From Methylobacterium radiotolerans JCM 2831 (GTDB lineage Bacteria; Pseudomonadota; Alphaproteobacteria; Rhizobiales; Beijerinckiaceae): a DNA stretch of 64,000 nucleotides. The notes below the pieces were generated by a model. The model did not search any database. It worked only from the letters and a program-made list of their open reading frames with translations, and had not been told where the DNA came from. Location of the stretch: NCBI RefSeq assembly GCF_000019725.1, contig NC_010505.1, positions 496,001 to 560,000 of the forward strand. Reading direction: 5' to 3'. Position 1 is the first letter of the stretch. The number at the start of each line of letters is the position of its first letter. A program made the position numbers and the translations under genes. Of this stretch, positions 29,763 to 40,225 are shown in pieces.

Positions 29763-30887
29763 GTGCGCGCACGGGCTGTGATCGGGCTGGCCGCTGTCGT
29801 CGCCCTCGGGTTGATCGTCTACCTCCTCCGGGAGGTGATGCTGCCCTTCGTGGCCGGCATCACGCTCGCCTATCTCCTCGATCCCCTGGCCGACCGGCTG
29901 GAGCGGCTCGGCCTCGGGCGTCTGGCGGCGAGCCTGCTGATCCTGGCGCTGTTCGTCGTCGCCCTCGTCGTGACGCTGCTGATCCTGATCCCGCTCACGG
30001 CCAACCAGGTCGTGGCGCTCGTCAACGCGCTGCCCGGGATGGTGTCGCGGCTCCAGGCGATCATCGCCGAGCGGTCCGGGACCCTGCTCGAGCGCGTCGG
30101 CGGCGCGAACGTCCTCAACGAGCTGCAATCCTCCGTCGGCACGCTCGCCACCCAGGCCGGGACGTGGCTCCTGGCCTTCCTGAAGTCGCTCTGGTCGGGC
30201 AGCCAGGCGCTGATCTCGATCGCCTCGCTGCTCGTCGTGACGCCGGTCGTCGCCTTCTACATCCTCGTCGACTGGGACCGGATGGTCGCTGCGATCGACG
30301 GCTGGGTACCGCCCCGGCACCGGGCGACGGTGCGCGAGCTGGCGCGCCAGATCGACGGGGCGGTCACCGGATACGTGCGCGGACAGACGCTGGTCTGCCT
30401 CATCCTGGGCAGCTTCTACGCCATCGGCCTCTGGCTCGTCGGCCTCAACTTCGGCGTGCTGATCGGCCTGATCGCGGGGTTCCTCACCTTCATCCCCTAC
30501 GTCGGCACGCTCACCGGCTTCCTGCTCTCGGTGGGCGTCGCGCTGGTCCAGTTCTGGCCCTCCGCCGACTGGCTGCACCTCGGCCTGACCGTCGGCGTGT
30601 TCCTCGTCGGCCAGTTCCTGGAGGGGAACGTCATCTCGCCGAAGCTCGTCGGTGATTCCACCGGGCTGCACCCGGTCTGGTTGATGTTCGCGCTGCTCGC
30701 CTTCGGGACGCTGTTCGGCTTCGTCGGGCTGCTGCTCGCCGTTCCGATCGCGGCCTCGATCGGCGTACTGGTCCGGTTCGCCCTGGCCCGCTACCTGGAG
30801 AGCCGCCTCTACCACGCGGGCCAGCCGATCCTGATCGAGCACGACGGCAAGACCCCTTCGGCCTTGACCTCCGCGGGCGCGGGATGA
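29763..30887 (+). CDS. AI-2E family transporter (PerM-like)
   Basis: This 374-residue membrane protein has about eight hydrophobic helices and the family's long extracytoplasmic region around residues 80-160. The conserved C-terminal half includes YVRGQTLVCLILGSFYAIGL, LIGLIAGFLTFIPYVGTLTG and LEGNVISPKLVGDSTGLHPVW, characteristic of PerM/TqsA proteins. Named members export AI-2 or act as Na+/H+ antiporters, so the substrate here is unsure. It is followed after 13 bases by hdaA, an alphaproteobacterial neighbour pair often found with purMN. Confidence 0.88.
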   Translation: MRARAVIGLAAVVALGLIVYLLREVMLPFVAGITLAYLLDPLADRLERLGLGRLAASLLILALFVVALVVTLLILIPLTANQVVALVNALPGMVSRLQAIIAERSGTLLERVGGANVLNELQSSVGTLATQAGTWLLAFLKSLWSGSQALISIASLLVVTPVVAFYILVDWDRMVAAIDGWVPPRHRATVRELARQIDGAVTGYVRGQTLVCLILGSFYAIGLWLVGLNFGVLIGLIAGFLTFIPYVGTLTGFLLSVGVALVQFWPSADWLHLGLTVGVFLVGQFLEGNVISPKLVGDSTGLHPVWLMFALLAFGTLFGFVGLLLAVPIAASIGVLVRFALARYLESRLYHAGQPILIEHDGKTPSALTSAGAG

Positions 30888-30900
30888 TCCTGAGCGGCAC

Positions 30901-31611
30901 ATGCGCGAGAACGCCCCACCCCGGCAGCTGGCCTTCGACCTGCCGCTCGACCCCCGCTTCGGGCGGGAGGATTTCCTCGTGGGACCGGCCAACGAGGCGG
31001 CCTACGCGCTGATCGAGGCGTGGCCGGACTGGCCGGACAGCGTCCTGGTCCTCACCGGACCCTCGGGCAGCGGCAAGAGCCACCTCGCGGCGATCTGGGC
31101 CGAGCGCGCCCACGCCTGGACCCTCCCGGCCGCCGAGCTGGGCGCCGACGCGGTCCAGCACCTCGTCTCCAACGGGGCGCTGGTCGTCGAGGACATCGAC
31201 CGGGCGGAGCGACTGGACGAGGCGGCGCTGTTCCACCTACTCAACCGGGCCCGCGAGCGACGCTGCCCGGTCCTGCTGACCAGCGCCACGGGCATCGACG
31301 CCTTGGGACTCGGGACGCCGGACCTGCGCTCGCGGCTTCGCCTCGCCCCGCGCAGCGCCATCGAGGCGCCGGACGACGCCCTGCTGCGCGCCGTGCTGGT
31401 CAAGCTGTTCGTGGACCGGCAGCTGGTCGTCGATCTCGGCGTCATCGACGCGCTGGCCCTGCGGATCGACCGGTCGCTGGGTCGCGCCCGGGACGTCGTC
31501 GCCGAGCTCGACCGCGACGCCCTCGGGCGCGGTCGGCGGATCAGCCGGCCGCTCGCGCTGGCCGTCCTGCGGCGCATGGGGCTGGAGGACGAGCCCGACC
31601 CGACCGGCTGA
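30901..31611 (+). CDS. hdaA: DnaA-related regulatory inactivator HdaA
   Basis: This 236-residue protein resembles the AAA+ part of DnaA and lacks its C-terminal DNA-binding domain. Walker A is GPSGSGKSH with K59, and Walker B is LVVEDIDRA near residue 97. The N-terminus RQLAFDLPLDPRFGREDFLVG contains a likely clamp-binding QLAFDLP motif, used by Hda/HdaA to reach the replication sliding clamp and promote ATP hydrolysis by DnaA. In Caulobacter, HdaA limits over-initiation. It is probably cotranscribed with the upstream AI-2E gene. Confidence 0.9.
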   Translation: MRENAPPRQLAFDLPLDPRFGREDFLVGPANEAAYALIEAWPDWPDSVLVLTGPSGSGKSHLAAIWAERAHAWTLPAAELGADAVQHLVSNGALVVEDIDRAERLDEAALFHLLNRARERRCPVLLTSATGIDALGLGTPDLRSRLRLAPRSAIEAPDDALLRAVLVKLFVDRQLVVDLGVIDALALRIDRSLGRARDVVAELDRDALGRGRRISRPLALAVLRRMGLEDEPDPTG

Positions 31612-31709
31612 GCGCGGAATGCGGCAGCCGTCACGAAACCGTCGTGAAGGCCGCCCGTCTAGGGTGATACACGCTCCGCCGCCGCGAGGAGCAGAGATAG
31701 GGATCCGGG

Positions 31710-34082
31710 ATGGAATCGACGCAGAAGCCCGTGGACCGCGACGCCGCCGAAGAGGCCGCCGAGCCCCGTCGGCGCGCGGCGGCCAATCCGGCGACGCGGC
31801 GCGCGCCGGTGGCCCGGCGCGTGCCGGTCGACCCGTCCGGCACGGCGGCCGCGCCGGCGGCCGACGCCAACGACGAGTGGCCGGCCGCCGCGGCCCCGGC
31901 GGAGCCGTCGGTCGGGGCGGCCCGTGAGTCGGTTCTGGAAGCGGGGCGGTCCCTGCGTCACACGCCGGAGCGGTTCGTGAACCGCGAGCTGTCCTGGCTG
32001 CAGTTCAATCGGCGCGTGCTGGAGGAGGCGTCGAATCCGAACCACCCGCTCCTGGAGCGCCTCCGCTTCCTGTCGATCTCGGCCAACAACCTCGACGAAT
32101 TCTTCATGGTCCGCGTCGCCGGCCTGATCGATCAGGTCCGGGCCGGGATCACGGTGCCGTCGCAGGACGGCCTGTCGCCGTCCGAGCAGCTGGTCCGGAT
32201 CGGCGCCGAGGTCTCGCGCCTCGCCGCCGACCAGCAGGCCCGCTGGCGGGAGCTGCGCGAGGAGCTGCACGCGGCCGACATCGACATCGTCGAGCCCGCC
32301 GCCCTCACGGCCGAGCAGGCGGCGTGGCTGGAGGAGTACTTCCTCAACCACGTCTTCCCGGTCCTGACGCCGCTGGCGATCGATCCGGCCCACCCGTTCC
32401 CGTTCATCCCGAATCTCGGCACCACCATCGCGCTGATGCTGGTTCGGCCGAAGGACGGAAGGCTGCTGCGCGCGCTCATCCGCCTGCCCGGCGTCATCGA
32501 CCGCTTCGTGCGCCTGCCGGTGACCGAGAGCGAGACCGCGGCGCGGCTGATGCCGATCGAGCAGGTGATCGGGATGTTCACCGGCCGGCTCTTCCCGGGC
32601 TACCTCGTGAAGGGCAGCGGCGCGTTCCGCGTGGTCCGCGACTCCGACCTGGAGATCGAGGAGGAGGCCGAAGACCTCGTCCTGCATTTCGAGACCGCGC
32701 TGAAGCAGCGCCGCCGCGGCGTCGTGATCCGCCTCGAGGTCGAGGCGGGCATGTCGGAGGATCTGCGCAGCTTCGTCGCCGACGAGCTCGAGATCGCCGC
32801 GGACGCGATCTTCCTCGTGGAGGGCATGCTGGCCCTGAACGAGCTGTCCCAGGTCGTCGGCATCGACAGGCCCGACCTGAAGTTCAAGCCCTACAACCCG
32901 CGCTTCCCCGAGCGCATCCGCGAGAGCGGCGGCGACGTCTTCGCGGCGATCCGCCAGAAGGACTTCATCGTCCACCACCCCTACGAATCCTTCGACTCGG
33001 TGGTGCAGTTCCTGGCCCAGGCCGCGCGCGACCCGAACGTCGTCGCGATCAAGCAGACGCTCTACCGCACCTCATCGAACTCTCCGATCGTCGCGGCCCT
33101 CGCGGAGGCCGCCGAGCTCGGCAAGTCCGTGACCGCCCTCGTGGAGCTGAAGGCGCGGTTCGACGAGGAAGCCAACATCCGCTGGGCGCGCAATCTCGAG
33201 AAGGCGGGCGCGCAGGTCGTGTTCGGCTTCGTCGAGCTCAAGACGCACGCCAAGCTGTCGCTGGTGGTCCGACGGGAGGGCGACAAGCTCGTCACCTACT
33301 GCCACGTCGGCACCGGCAACTACCACCCGATCACCGCGCGCATCTACACGGACCTGTCGTTCTTCACGGCGGATCCCGCGATCGCGCGGGACGTGTCGCG
33401 CATCTTCAACTTCATCACCGGCTACGCCGAGCCGGCCGAACTGGAGCGCATGGCGGTCTCGCCGCTGACGCTGAAGAACCGCCTCCTGGAGCATATCGAG
33501 GCGGAGGTGGCCCACGCGAAGGCCGGGCGCCCGGCCGCGATCTGGATCAAGTGCAACTCCCTAGTCGACGGCCAGATCATCGACGCGCTCTACGACGCCT
33601 CGGGAGCCGGCGTTCAGATCGACTGCGTGGTCCGGGGCATCTGCTGCCTGCGCCCGGGCATCCCCGGCCTGTCGGAGACGATCCGGGTGAAGTCGATCGT
33701 CGGGCGCTTCCTCGAGCACGGGCGCATCTACGCCTTCGGCAACGGCGTCGGGCTGCCGCACCCCAAGGCCACGGTCTACATCTCCTCGGCCGACCTGATG
33801 AGCCGGAACCTCGACCGCCGTGTCGAGGCGCTGCTGCCGATCACGAACCCGACGGTGCATCAGCAGGTGCTCGACCAGATCATGCTGGCCAACCTTCTCG
33901 ACAACCGTCAGAGCTGGCGGCTCCTCGCCTCGGGCGGCTGCGAACGGATCCAGCCCGCCGAGGGCGAGGAGCCGTTCAATGCCCACAAGTATTTCATGAC
34001 CAATCCCAGCCTCTCGGGACGCGGCAAGGCCTCGAAGAAGTCGAGCCCGCGGGCCCTCAGCCGACGCGCGCAACGCAGCTGA
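31710..34082 (+). CDS. ppk: Polyphosphate kinase 1
   Basis: This 790-residue enzyme makes polyphosphate from ATP reversibly. After an Ala/Pro-rich, poorly conserved N-tail of about 85 residues, the domains begin [19 protein letters not shown]. The autophosphorylated histidine corresponds to H532 in [15 protein letters not shown], and [12 protein letters not shown] belongs to the C-terminal catalytic half. It is longer than E. coli Ppk (about 690) because of the tail. ppx follows, so polyphosphate synthesis and breakdown are encoded together. Confidence 0.97.
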   Translation: MESTQKPVDRDAAEEAAEPRRRAAANPATRRAPVARRVPVDPSGTAAAPAADANDEWPAAAAPAEPSVGAARESVLEAGRSLRHTPERFVNRELSWLQFNRRVLEEASNPNHPLLERLRFLSISANNLDEFFMVRVAGLIDQVRAGITVPSQDGLSPSEQLVRIGAEVSRLAADQQARWRELREELHAADIDIVEPAALTAEQAAWLEEYFLNHVFPVLTPLAIDPAHPFPFIPNLGTTIALMLVRPKDGRLLRALIRLPGVIDRFVRLPVTESETAARLMPIEQVIGMFTGRLFPGYLVKGSGAFRVVRDSDLEIEEEAEDLVLHFETALKQRRRGVVIRLEVEAGMSEDLRSFVADELEIAADAIFLVEGMLALNELSQVVGIDRPDLKFKPYNPRFPERIRESGGDVFAAIRQKDFIVHHPYESFDSVVQFLAQAARDPNVVAIKQTLYRTSSNSPIVAALAEAAELGKSVTALVELKARFDEEANIRWARNLEKAGAQVVFGFVELKTHAKLSLVVRREGDKLVTYCHVGTGNYHPITARIYTDLSFFTADPAIARDVSRIFNFITGYAEPAELERMAVSPLTLKNRLLEHIEAEVAHAKAGRPAAIWIKCNSLVDGQIIDALYDASGAGVQIDCVVRGICCLRPGIPGLSETIRVKSIVGRFLEHGRIYAFGNGVGLPHPKATVYISSADLMSRNLDRRVEALLPITNPTVHQQVLDQIMLANLLDNRQSWRLLASGGCERIQPAEGEEPFNAHKYFMTNPSLSGRGKASKKSSPRALSRRAQRS

Positions 34083-34164
34083 GTTTCGCCGCGCGCCGTC
34101 GCTGGGTTAAACCTCCCGCACGGCGCGCCGGCAGGTACGCCGGGCTGATGAAGGACTCGGACGT

Positions 34165-35718
34165 TTGGGCAGCCCTCTTGCCAATCTCACCCTCGCGCGG
34201 GACGCGGAGGCGATCGACCGCGCCGCGCACCATCCGGTGGCGATCATCGATATCGGCTCCAACTCGGTCCGCCTCGTCGCGTATGACGGACTGACCCGGG
34301 CGCCGACGCCGCTCTACAACGAGAAAGTGCTCTGCGGCCTGGGCCGCAATGTCCTGACGACCGGCCGGCTGAACGAGGAGGCGGTGGCCCGCGCACTCGC
34401 CGCCCTGGGTCGATTCCGGGTGCTGTGCCAGACAATGCGCGTCAGGCAGGTCTTCGTGCTCGCCACCGCGGCGGCGCGGGACGCCGAGAACGGTCCCGAC
34501 TTCCTCCGCGCCGCCGAGGAGGCCTGCGGTCAGGAGATCCAGCTGCTCTCCGGACGGCGGGAGGCAGAGCTGTCCGCGCTCGGCGTGGTCTCGGGCTTCC
34601 ACGCGCCGAACGGCGTGGTGGGCGACATGGGCGGCGGCTCCCTCGAACTCGTGGACGTCCGCGGGGCCGTCGTCGGCCAGGGGGTGACCATGCCCCTCGG
34701 CGGTCTCGCCCTGCAGGACCTGTCCGGCGGCTCGGTCAAGAAGGCCGCCAAGATCGTCCGCGAGTACATGCGCAAGGCCGCCCCGCAGCTCGAGACCCTG
34801 CGCGGGCGGACCTTCTACGCGGTCGGCGGCACGTGGCGGGCGATCGCGCGGCTCCACCAGGCGGCCCGCGGCTACCCCGTCCACGTGATGCACGGCTACG
34901 CGGTGGAGCCCACCGACGAACTCAGCTTCCTGCAGGTCGTCGAGCAGACCGACGTGGCGCTGCTGCAGGACGTCGACGCGATCTCGGAGGCGCGGCGCCC
35001 GCTGCTCGCCTACGGAGCCGTCGTGCTGGAGGAGATCATCCGGGTCGGGCGCCCGCGCGAGGTGGCAATCTCGGCATCGGGCGTCCGCGAGGGCCTGCTG
35101 TTCGAGCAGCTCGACCGGGACACAAGGCTGGTCGATCCGCTGCTGGCCTCGGCGTCGGAATTCAACGTCCTGCGCGCGCGCTCGCCGCGCCACGGCGAGG
35201 AGTTGATCGCCTGGACGGATCGGTTCGTCGCGACCCTGGACGGTCACGAGACCGCCGACGAGCGCCGCCTGCGCCACGCGGGCTGCCTGCTGTCGGATGT
35301 CGGCTGGCGGGCGCATCCGGATTACCGCGGCGAGCAGAGCATCGCGGTGATCCAGAACGCCGCCTTCGTGGGCGTGGATCATCCGGGGCGGGCCTATCTC
35401 GCCCTGGCGGTGTCCCTGAAACACATCGGCTTGGCGCCCGAGAAGGCGAACGCGATGCTCCGCAGCGTGGCCGGTCCGCGCCTGTTCGAGCGCGCGCGCC
35501 TCCTGGGCGCGCTGCTCCGGATCGCCTTCCCGATCTCGGCCGGCATGGACGGCGCACTCGGACGGGCGCCGCTCACCGTCGAGGATGGCCGCGTGGTGCT
35601 GCGTCTGCCGCAGGAGTGGGAGGCCCTGAACGGGGATCGCCTGTTGAACCGTGTTCGCGGCCTCGGGCGCGTTGTCGGCCTCGATGGGCGTGTCGAGATC
35701 ACGGGCGCCGCCGCCTGA
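34165..35718 (+). CDS. ppx: Exopolyphosphatase (Ppx/GppA family)
   Basis: This ~517-residue ASKHA phosphatase removes terminal phosphates from polyphosphate. VAIIDIGSNSVRLVAYDG is the first phosphate-binding motif near residue 25, and VVGDMGGGSLELVDV the second near residue 152. The start is unsure: the listed codon is TTG, and no in-frame ATG lies before the first conserved motif. It follows ppk by 82 bases. A C-terminal helical extension (from about residue 310) is like that of alphaproteobacterial Ppx. Confidence 0.92.
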   Translation: MGSPLANLTLARDAEAIDRAAHHPVAIIDIGSNSVRLVAYDGLTRAPTPLYNEKVLCGLGRNVLTTGRLNEEAVARALAALGRFRVLCQTMRVRQVFVLATAAARDAENGPDFLRAAEEACGQEIQLLSGRREAELSALGVVSGFHAPNGVVGDMGGGSLELVDVRGAVVGQGVTMPLGGLALQDLSGGSVKKAAKIVREYMRKAAPQLETLRGRTFYAVGGTWRAIARLHQAARGYPVHVMHGYAVEPTDELSFLQVVEQTDVALLQDVDAISEARRPLLAYGAVVLEEIIRVGRPREVAISASGVREGLLFEQLDRDTRLVDPLLASASEFNVLRARSPRHGEELIAWTDRFVATLDGHETADERRLRHAGCLLSDVGWRAHPDYRGEQSIAVIQNAAFVGVDHPGRAYLALAVSLKHIGLAPEKANAMLRSVAGPRLFERARLLGALLRIAFPISAGMDGALGRAPLTVEDGRVVLRLPQEWEALNGDRLLNRVRGLGRVVGLDGRVEITGAAA

Positions 35719-36168
35719 ACCGCGCCTCGCGGCCCCGGCGCCCCGAGAGCAGTGAGACGTGGATTCGGCGTTGCACGGCGGCCCATGGCCGCCGGTGCAG
35801 GGATGATCTCGCTCGACGCCGCGTTCCGCTCTCGCGTTCGAGAGCCGGCTTGCCGAGCGCGCGCCGTGCCCGCAGGGGCCGACGACGGCATCGTGACAGT
35901 CGCGAAGGTGGACACCGCGCGTCCCCAGTGTCGTCCGCCCACCGGCGGATAGATAAAGGCGCCGTAACACCTATTTAATTTCTCAAGTAATTTTTCTGAT
36001 TGTTAATGATGGTATTATACAGTTTCCAAGAAGAGCAACGCCATTTCCAAAGTAATAAAGTTCAGTGTACTTTAAAATTTTGTCAGCACACAGCGTGATT
36101 GCGCGCGAACTTCGCCCTATGATGCGACCGGACAACTAACCGAACTCGCACGCTGGAGCGTTCGCGCA
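35719..36168. other. Intergenic region between ppx and the chemoreceptor gene, AT-rich in its second half
   Basis: The first half is GC-rich with no recognisable gene. From about 35949 to 36100 base composition drops sharply: 20 of 60 bases are G or C in 36001-36060, against a background that is clearly much higher. The AT-rich stretch carries TATTATAC and TTTAAAATTTTG and probably contains the promoter of the chemoreceptor gene. The change continues into that gene's first codons. Confidence 0.7.
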
Positions 36169-38685
36169 ATGAGATTGCTTAGCTATCTCTCAATTCGTGC
36201 CGCTATGTGCACAACGATATTCGCAATGGCGCTGATGTTACTGGGATATGCGGGAAATTCTCTGATCGATGCGCGGCACCAGACGCAGCAGGCCCAGTCT
36301 GCGGTCACGTTGACTCGCGCGAGCCGCCAACTCCTCAAGACGATCCTCCCAGCGCGTCTCGAGCGGGGGGCAGCCCTCGCCTTGGGCGGAGACGCGGCCG
36401 CCGACGCGGAGGGCCTGAGAGCCTACGCGGTGAACCGGGAGGCGATGATCGCGGGCTTCAAGAGCCTTCAGGACCTGTTGCAGAACCAGGATCTGCCCGC
36501 CGTGTCGGCGACGTTGGCGAGGCTGAACGCGGCGCAGGACGCCGCGAACCGGCTCCGCCCCCGCATCGACGAGGCTCTGCGCGTCGCGAAGCCGAAGCGG
36601 GACCCGGCGCTGTTACCCGCCGTGCTGGCGGCTTTCCAAGATCTCCTCGACGCGCTGACGGCGACCACGGATGCCGTGGATTCGGCCATTCCGCGCTCCG
36701 ACGCGATCCTGCAGCGCTACCTCGTCCTCAAGCGGTCAGCCTGGTCGACCCGCGTCGCGATCGGCAACGTTGCCCTGCGCGTCCAGACGTCGCTGGCCGC
36801 CGGAACGTCGTGGTCGCTGCCCGAGACCGTGGCTGCGGCCGAGGAGCGGGCGCGACTCCAGTCGGCTTGGTCGAGCACCAGCGAGGCCGCAGCCCAACTC
36901 TCGGACGCCACGCGCGCGGCGTTCGAGAGAGCCAAGCGCAGCAATTTCGAGGGCGAGGCGGCGGAAGCGGCGAGGGCGGTCTTCGATGCCCTGAGTCAGC
37001 AGCGGGCGTCCCCCTACACCTTCCAGGACATCCGCAAACGGAACACCCTTGAGCAGATGACGATCGTCGATCTGGCCGATGCCGCCCTCGACGAGATGGT
37101 GGGACGGGCCGAGACCCTCGCTGCGGCAGCGGACCGGGTTCTCCTGCACAACGCCGCGGCGCTGCTGGCCGTCCTGCTGCTCGTCGGCCTCGGTCTCGTC
37201 GCCCTGTTCGAGGGCGTATTGCGGCCGATCCGGATCATCGCCACGGCGATGCGCGCGCTGACCGGGGGTGAGACCGCCGTCGCACTCCCGGTGCAGGCCT
37301 ACCGGAACGAGTTCGCGCCGATCATGGTGGCCGTGCAGGCGTTCCGGGACAATCTGATCCGCACACGCGAGCTCGAAGGCGAGGCCGAGCGGGCGCGTTT
37401 GGACGCCGACGACCAGCGGCGGGACAGCCTGCGCCAGATGGCGCAACGGTTCGAGCAGGCGGTCGGGGGCATGATCGGCCAGGTCGCGGCCTCGGCCACC
37501 GCGCTGCAGGTCACGGCGCGGACGATGACGGCGACGGCCACACGGACGGCGGGACAGTCGACGACGGTCGCGACCGCCGCCGAACGAGCCTCCAGCAACG
37601 TCAACACCGTGGCGGCGGCCGCCGAGGAGCTCGGCACCTCCGTGCAGGAGATCGGGCGGCAGGCCGACGGCTCGGCGGCTCTCGCACGGCAGGCCGCGGC
37701 CGAGGCCGATCGGACCGCCGCGCGCGTGCAGGACCTGAACAGCGCCGTGAACAAGATCGGCGCCGTCGTGGGGCTCATCTCATCGATCGCCGAGCAGACC
37801 AATCTGCTGGCGCTCAACGCGACCATCGAGGCAGCGCGCGCGGGCGTCGCCGGCCGCGGCTTCGCGGTCGTGGCTTCCGAGGTGAAGGCGCTGGCCGAGC
37901 AGACGGCCAAGGCCACCGACGAGATCTCCGGACAGATCGCGCAGGTGCAGGCCTCCACCGGTCAAGCGGTGGAGGCCATCGCGGCGATCACCGCGCGGAT
38001 CCGCGAGATCAACGGCGTGGCGGCCTCGATCGCGGCGGCCGTCGAGGAACAGGGTGCGGCAACCCAGGAGATCGTCCGCAACGTCGGGGAGGCGGCTGTC
38101 GGCACCGGCGAGGTCACCACCACCATCACCGGGGTCGCGCAGGCGGCCGAGAGCACCGGTCTGGCCGCCGGCCAGGTTCTCGACGCGGCCTCCGCCGTGT
38201 CGGACCAGTCCGACCGCCTGACCGCGGAGGTCGGGCGGTTTCTGGCGAGCGTCCGCGTTTCCTACGCGGTCTCCGCCGCGCAGGTCGCGCTGGTCCGGGA
38301 CAGTTTCGAGACGGTGCAGACGCTGGGCGATGCCGTGGCGGACCTGTTCTACGGACGCCTGTTCGACATCGCGCCGCAGGTCCGGTCGCTCTTCCCGGAC
38401 GACATGACCGCGCAGAAGCGGAAGCTCGTCGCCATGCTGGCGCTGGCGGTGTCCAACCTCGACAAGCCCGAGGCCCTGGTCGCGACCGTGCGCGATCTCG
38501 GGGACCGGCACGCCGGCTACGGCGCGCTGCAGGCGCACTACGAGCCGGTCGGCGCGGCCCTGATCTGGACGCTGGAACAGGAGCTCGGCCCGGACTTCAC
38601 GCCGGAACTCCGGGAGGCCTGGGTCGAGACCTACCGGGTCATCACCGGCCTGATGACGATGGCCGGAACCGCGAAGGCCGCGTGA
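36169..38685 (+). CDS. Membrane methyl-accepting chemotaxis protein with C-terminal globin domain
   Basis: This 838-residue protein combines a chemoreceptor with a globin. A first membrane helix (about 11-30) is followed by a long helical periplasmic part to residue ~320, a second helix (325-347, [20 protein letters not shown]), HAMP (~348-400) and the MCP signalling domain, with the hairpin tip [20 protein letters not shown] around residues 542-561. After it, residues ~698-832 resemble a bacterial single-domain globin such as Vitreoscilla Vgb: B10 Tyr Y728, CD1 Phe F742, E7 Gln Q749, proximal His H781, and Y791 in AHYEPVG. The heme sensor is on the cytoplasmic side beyond the kinase-contacting domain, the reverse of HemAT. 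The first ~30 codons are AT-richer than the rest. No che genes are adjacent. Confidence 0.9.
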   Translation: MRLLSYLSIRAAMCTTIFAMALMLLGYAGNSLIDARHQTQQAQSAVTLTRASRQLLKTILPARLERGAALALGGDAAADAEGLRAYAVNREAMIAGFKSLQDLLQNQDLPAVSATLARLNAAQDAANRLRPRIDEALRVAKPKRDPALLPAVLAAFQDLLDALTATTDAVDSAIPRSDAILQRYLVLKRSAWSTRVAIGNVALRVQTSLAAGTSWSLPETVAAAEERARLQSAWSSTSEAAAQLSDATRAAFERAKRSNFEGEAAEAARAVFDALSQQRASPYTFQDIRKRNTLEQMTIVDLADAALDEMVGRAETLAAAADRVLLHNAAALLAVLLLVGLGLVALFEGVLRPIRIIATAMRALTGGETAVALPVQAYRNEFAPIMVAVQAFRDNLIRTRELEGEAERARLDADDQRRDSLRQMAQRFEQAVGGMIGQVAASATALQVTARTMTATATRTAGQSTTVATAAERASSNVNTVAAAAEELGTSVQEIGRQADGSAALARQAAAEADRTAARVQDLNSAVNKIGAVVGLISSIAEQTNLLALNATIEAARAGVAGRGFAVVASEVKALAEQTAKATDEISGQIAQVQASTGQAVEAIAAITARIREINGVAASIAAAVEEQGAATQEIVRNVGEAAVGTGEVTTTITGVAQAAESTGLAAGQVLDAASAVSDQSDRLTAEVGRFLASVRVSYAVSAAQVALVRDSFETVQTLGDAVADLFYGRLFDIAPQVRSLFPDDMTAQKRKLVAMLALAVSNLDKPEALVATVRDLGDRHAGYGALQAHYEPVGAALIWTLEQELGPDFTPELREAWVETYRVITGLMTMAGTAKAA

Positions 38686-38697
38686 TCCGGCCCGACG

Positions 38698-40143
38698 TCA
38701 GGCGACGCGATCCGAGAAGATCGCCTTCCTGACCACGGCGTGGACGCCCCAGTTGCCGTCCACGACCTGCGTGATCCCGAAATCGACCGCCACCGACATC
38801 AGCGAGATGGCCTCGTCCTCGGTGAGGCCCTTCGCGTGCATCAGGAACTGGCGCATCTTCCGGAAGGCGTCGCGCATGGCGAGGTCGATGGAGGACTTCT
38901 GGAAGATCGCGCTCTGGGCGTCCGGACCGAGGTCGCGCAGGTAGTTCGGGTAGCTGAAGCCGGACAGCACCCAGTCGTCCCGGGTCTCGATCATCGGGAA
39001 GTCGAGGGCCTCCAGCGGCGTGCCGGGCAGGTCGGCCTTCTTGTGCAGGATGAACTGGAAGGTTCCGGTGAGCGAGCACTCGATCGCGGTGCCGCACAAT
39101 TCGGAATCGCCCTGGCTGGCGTGGGGGTCGCCCACCGAGAACAGGGCGCCCGGCACCGCCACCGGGTAGTACAGCGTCGCGCCCTTGCCGATCCGCCAGT
39201 TGTCGATGTTGCCGCCGGTGTAGCTCGGCGGGATCGTGTTGACCCGGTCGGCCTCGGCGGGCGCGACGCCCATCGTGCCGAAATGCGGCCGGATCGGCAC
39301 ACGGATGCCCTTGAGGACCTCGAAGGTCTTCTGCGTCTTGGAATGATCGACCGGCAGGCCGGGATAGTCGATGGTCGGGTGAGAGACGCCGAACGGGTCG
39401 GTGACGCCCGGCCAGCGGAAACTGTAGACCGCCCGGGCCCAGTCGCGCTCGCCGGTGGCGTCGACCTCGTAGATGGTCACGACCTCCCGGGGCTTATCGC
39501 CGGTGATCAGGTCGTTGTAGTGGTAGCCCCACCACGCCGCCGCGTTGCTGCCGAAGGCCAGTCCCTTGTACTTGGGATTGGCGCAGGGGCGGGGAGCGAC
39601 GTCGAGGATGCGCACCTCCAGGACATCGCCGGGCTCGGCGCCGCGGATCGCCACCGGGCCGGTGCAGATATGCACGCCGAGGCCGCCGCCGGGGCCGATC
39701 TTGGCGTCCATGGCGCCGGCACCGCGGGGCGAGACGCCCATCTTGTCCTTCGTCCAGAGATAGACACTCTCGGCGCCCGGATCGCCCTGGATCATCCGCT
39801 CGGCGTCGTCGCTCGCCTGATGCGTGAGCGTCTCGATCGTGACGAAATCGCCCGAACCGATCTCGACCTTGGGCTTGAGGCTGCGGCTGAAGAAGCCCCA
39901 GTGGACGGTCTCGGCATTCGCCGGCAGGTGGTAATGCGCCGTGGCGGCGATCTTGGCCCCGCTCGCCTGGGCCAGGGCCGGGCTCACCAGCGACGGGCCG
40001 CCGGCCGCGAGGGCCGCAGCGGCGGCGCCGGTCGCCGCGAAGCCGCTCTTCAGGAAGGCGCGCCGCTCAGGCTCCAGATCCCGCCGGAACCGGCGGCGGT
40101 GCTCCTCGAAGGCGTGGCAGGTTGGATCGTCGCCCGCGCACAT
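38698..40143 (-). CDS. Tat-exported acetamidase/formamidase family protein
   Basis: This 481-residue protein belongs to the FmdA_AmdA family, which hydrolyses formamide or acetamide to ammonia and the acid. The N-terminus carries a twin-arginine signal, [19 protein letters not shown], so export to the periplasm is predicted; many family members lack a signal. Conserved-looking stretches include [46 protein letters not shown] and [19 protein letters not shown] chose the ATG at [10 protein letters not shown] 19-codon upstream extension is possible but unconserved. It converges on the chemoreceptor gene. The substrate is inferred from the family. Confidence 0.82.
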   Translation of the reverse strand: MCAGDDPTCHAFEEHRRRFRRDLEPERRAFLKSGFAATGAAAAALAAGGPSLVSPALAQASGAKIAATAHYHLPANAETVHWGFFSRSLKPKVEIGSGDFVTIETLTHQASDDAERMIQGDPGAESVYLWTKDKMGVSPRGAGAMDAKIGPGGGLGVHICTGPVAIRGAEPGDVLEVRILDVAPRPCANPKYKGLAFGSNAAAWWGYHYNDLITGDKPREVVTIYEVDATGERDWARAVYSFRWPGVTDPFGVSHPTIDYPGLPVDHSKTQKTFEVLKGIRVPIRPHFGTMGVAPAEADRVNTIPPSYTGGNIDNWRIGKGATLYYPVAVPGALFSVGDPHASQGDSELCGTAIECSLTGTFQFILHKKADLPGTPLEALDFPMIETRDDWVLSGFSYPNYLRDLGPDAQSAIFQKSSIDLAMRDAFRKMRQFLMHAKGLTEDEAISLMSVAVDFGITQVVDGNWGVHAVVRKAIFSDRVA

Positions 40144-40225
40144 CGCGTCGTCTCCCGGTGATTTCGTGGCACCGGGACCGGAAAGCAAATCGACGGCCAC
40201 GCTCGCGGCCGCCGACGGGCACGCC

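Noticed and set aside
28659..30992. Leftward 777-codon frame over purM, perM and hdaA
   Set aside because: It is antisense to well-supported genes with conserved motifs and has low-complexity Arg/Gly/Asp content.
35752..35952. 66-codon rightward frame after ppx
   Set aside because: Arg/Ala-rich with no leader or motif, and a weak start; likely chance in GC-rich DNA.
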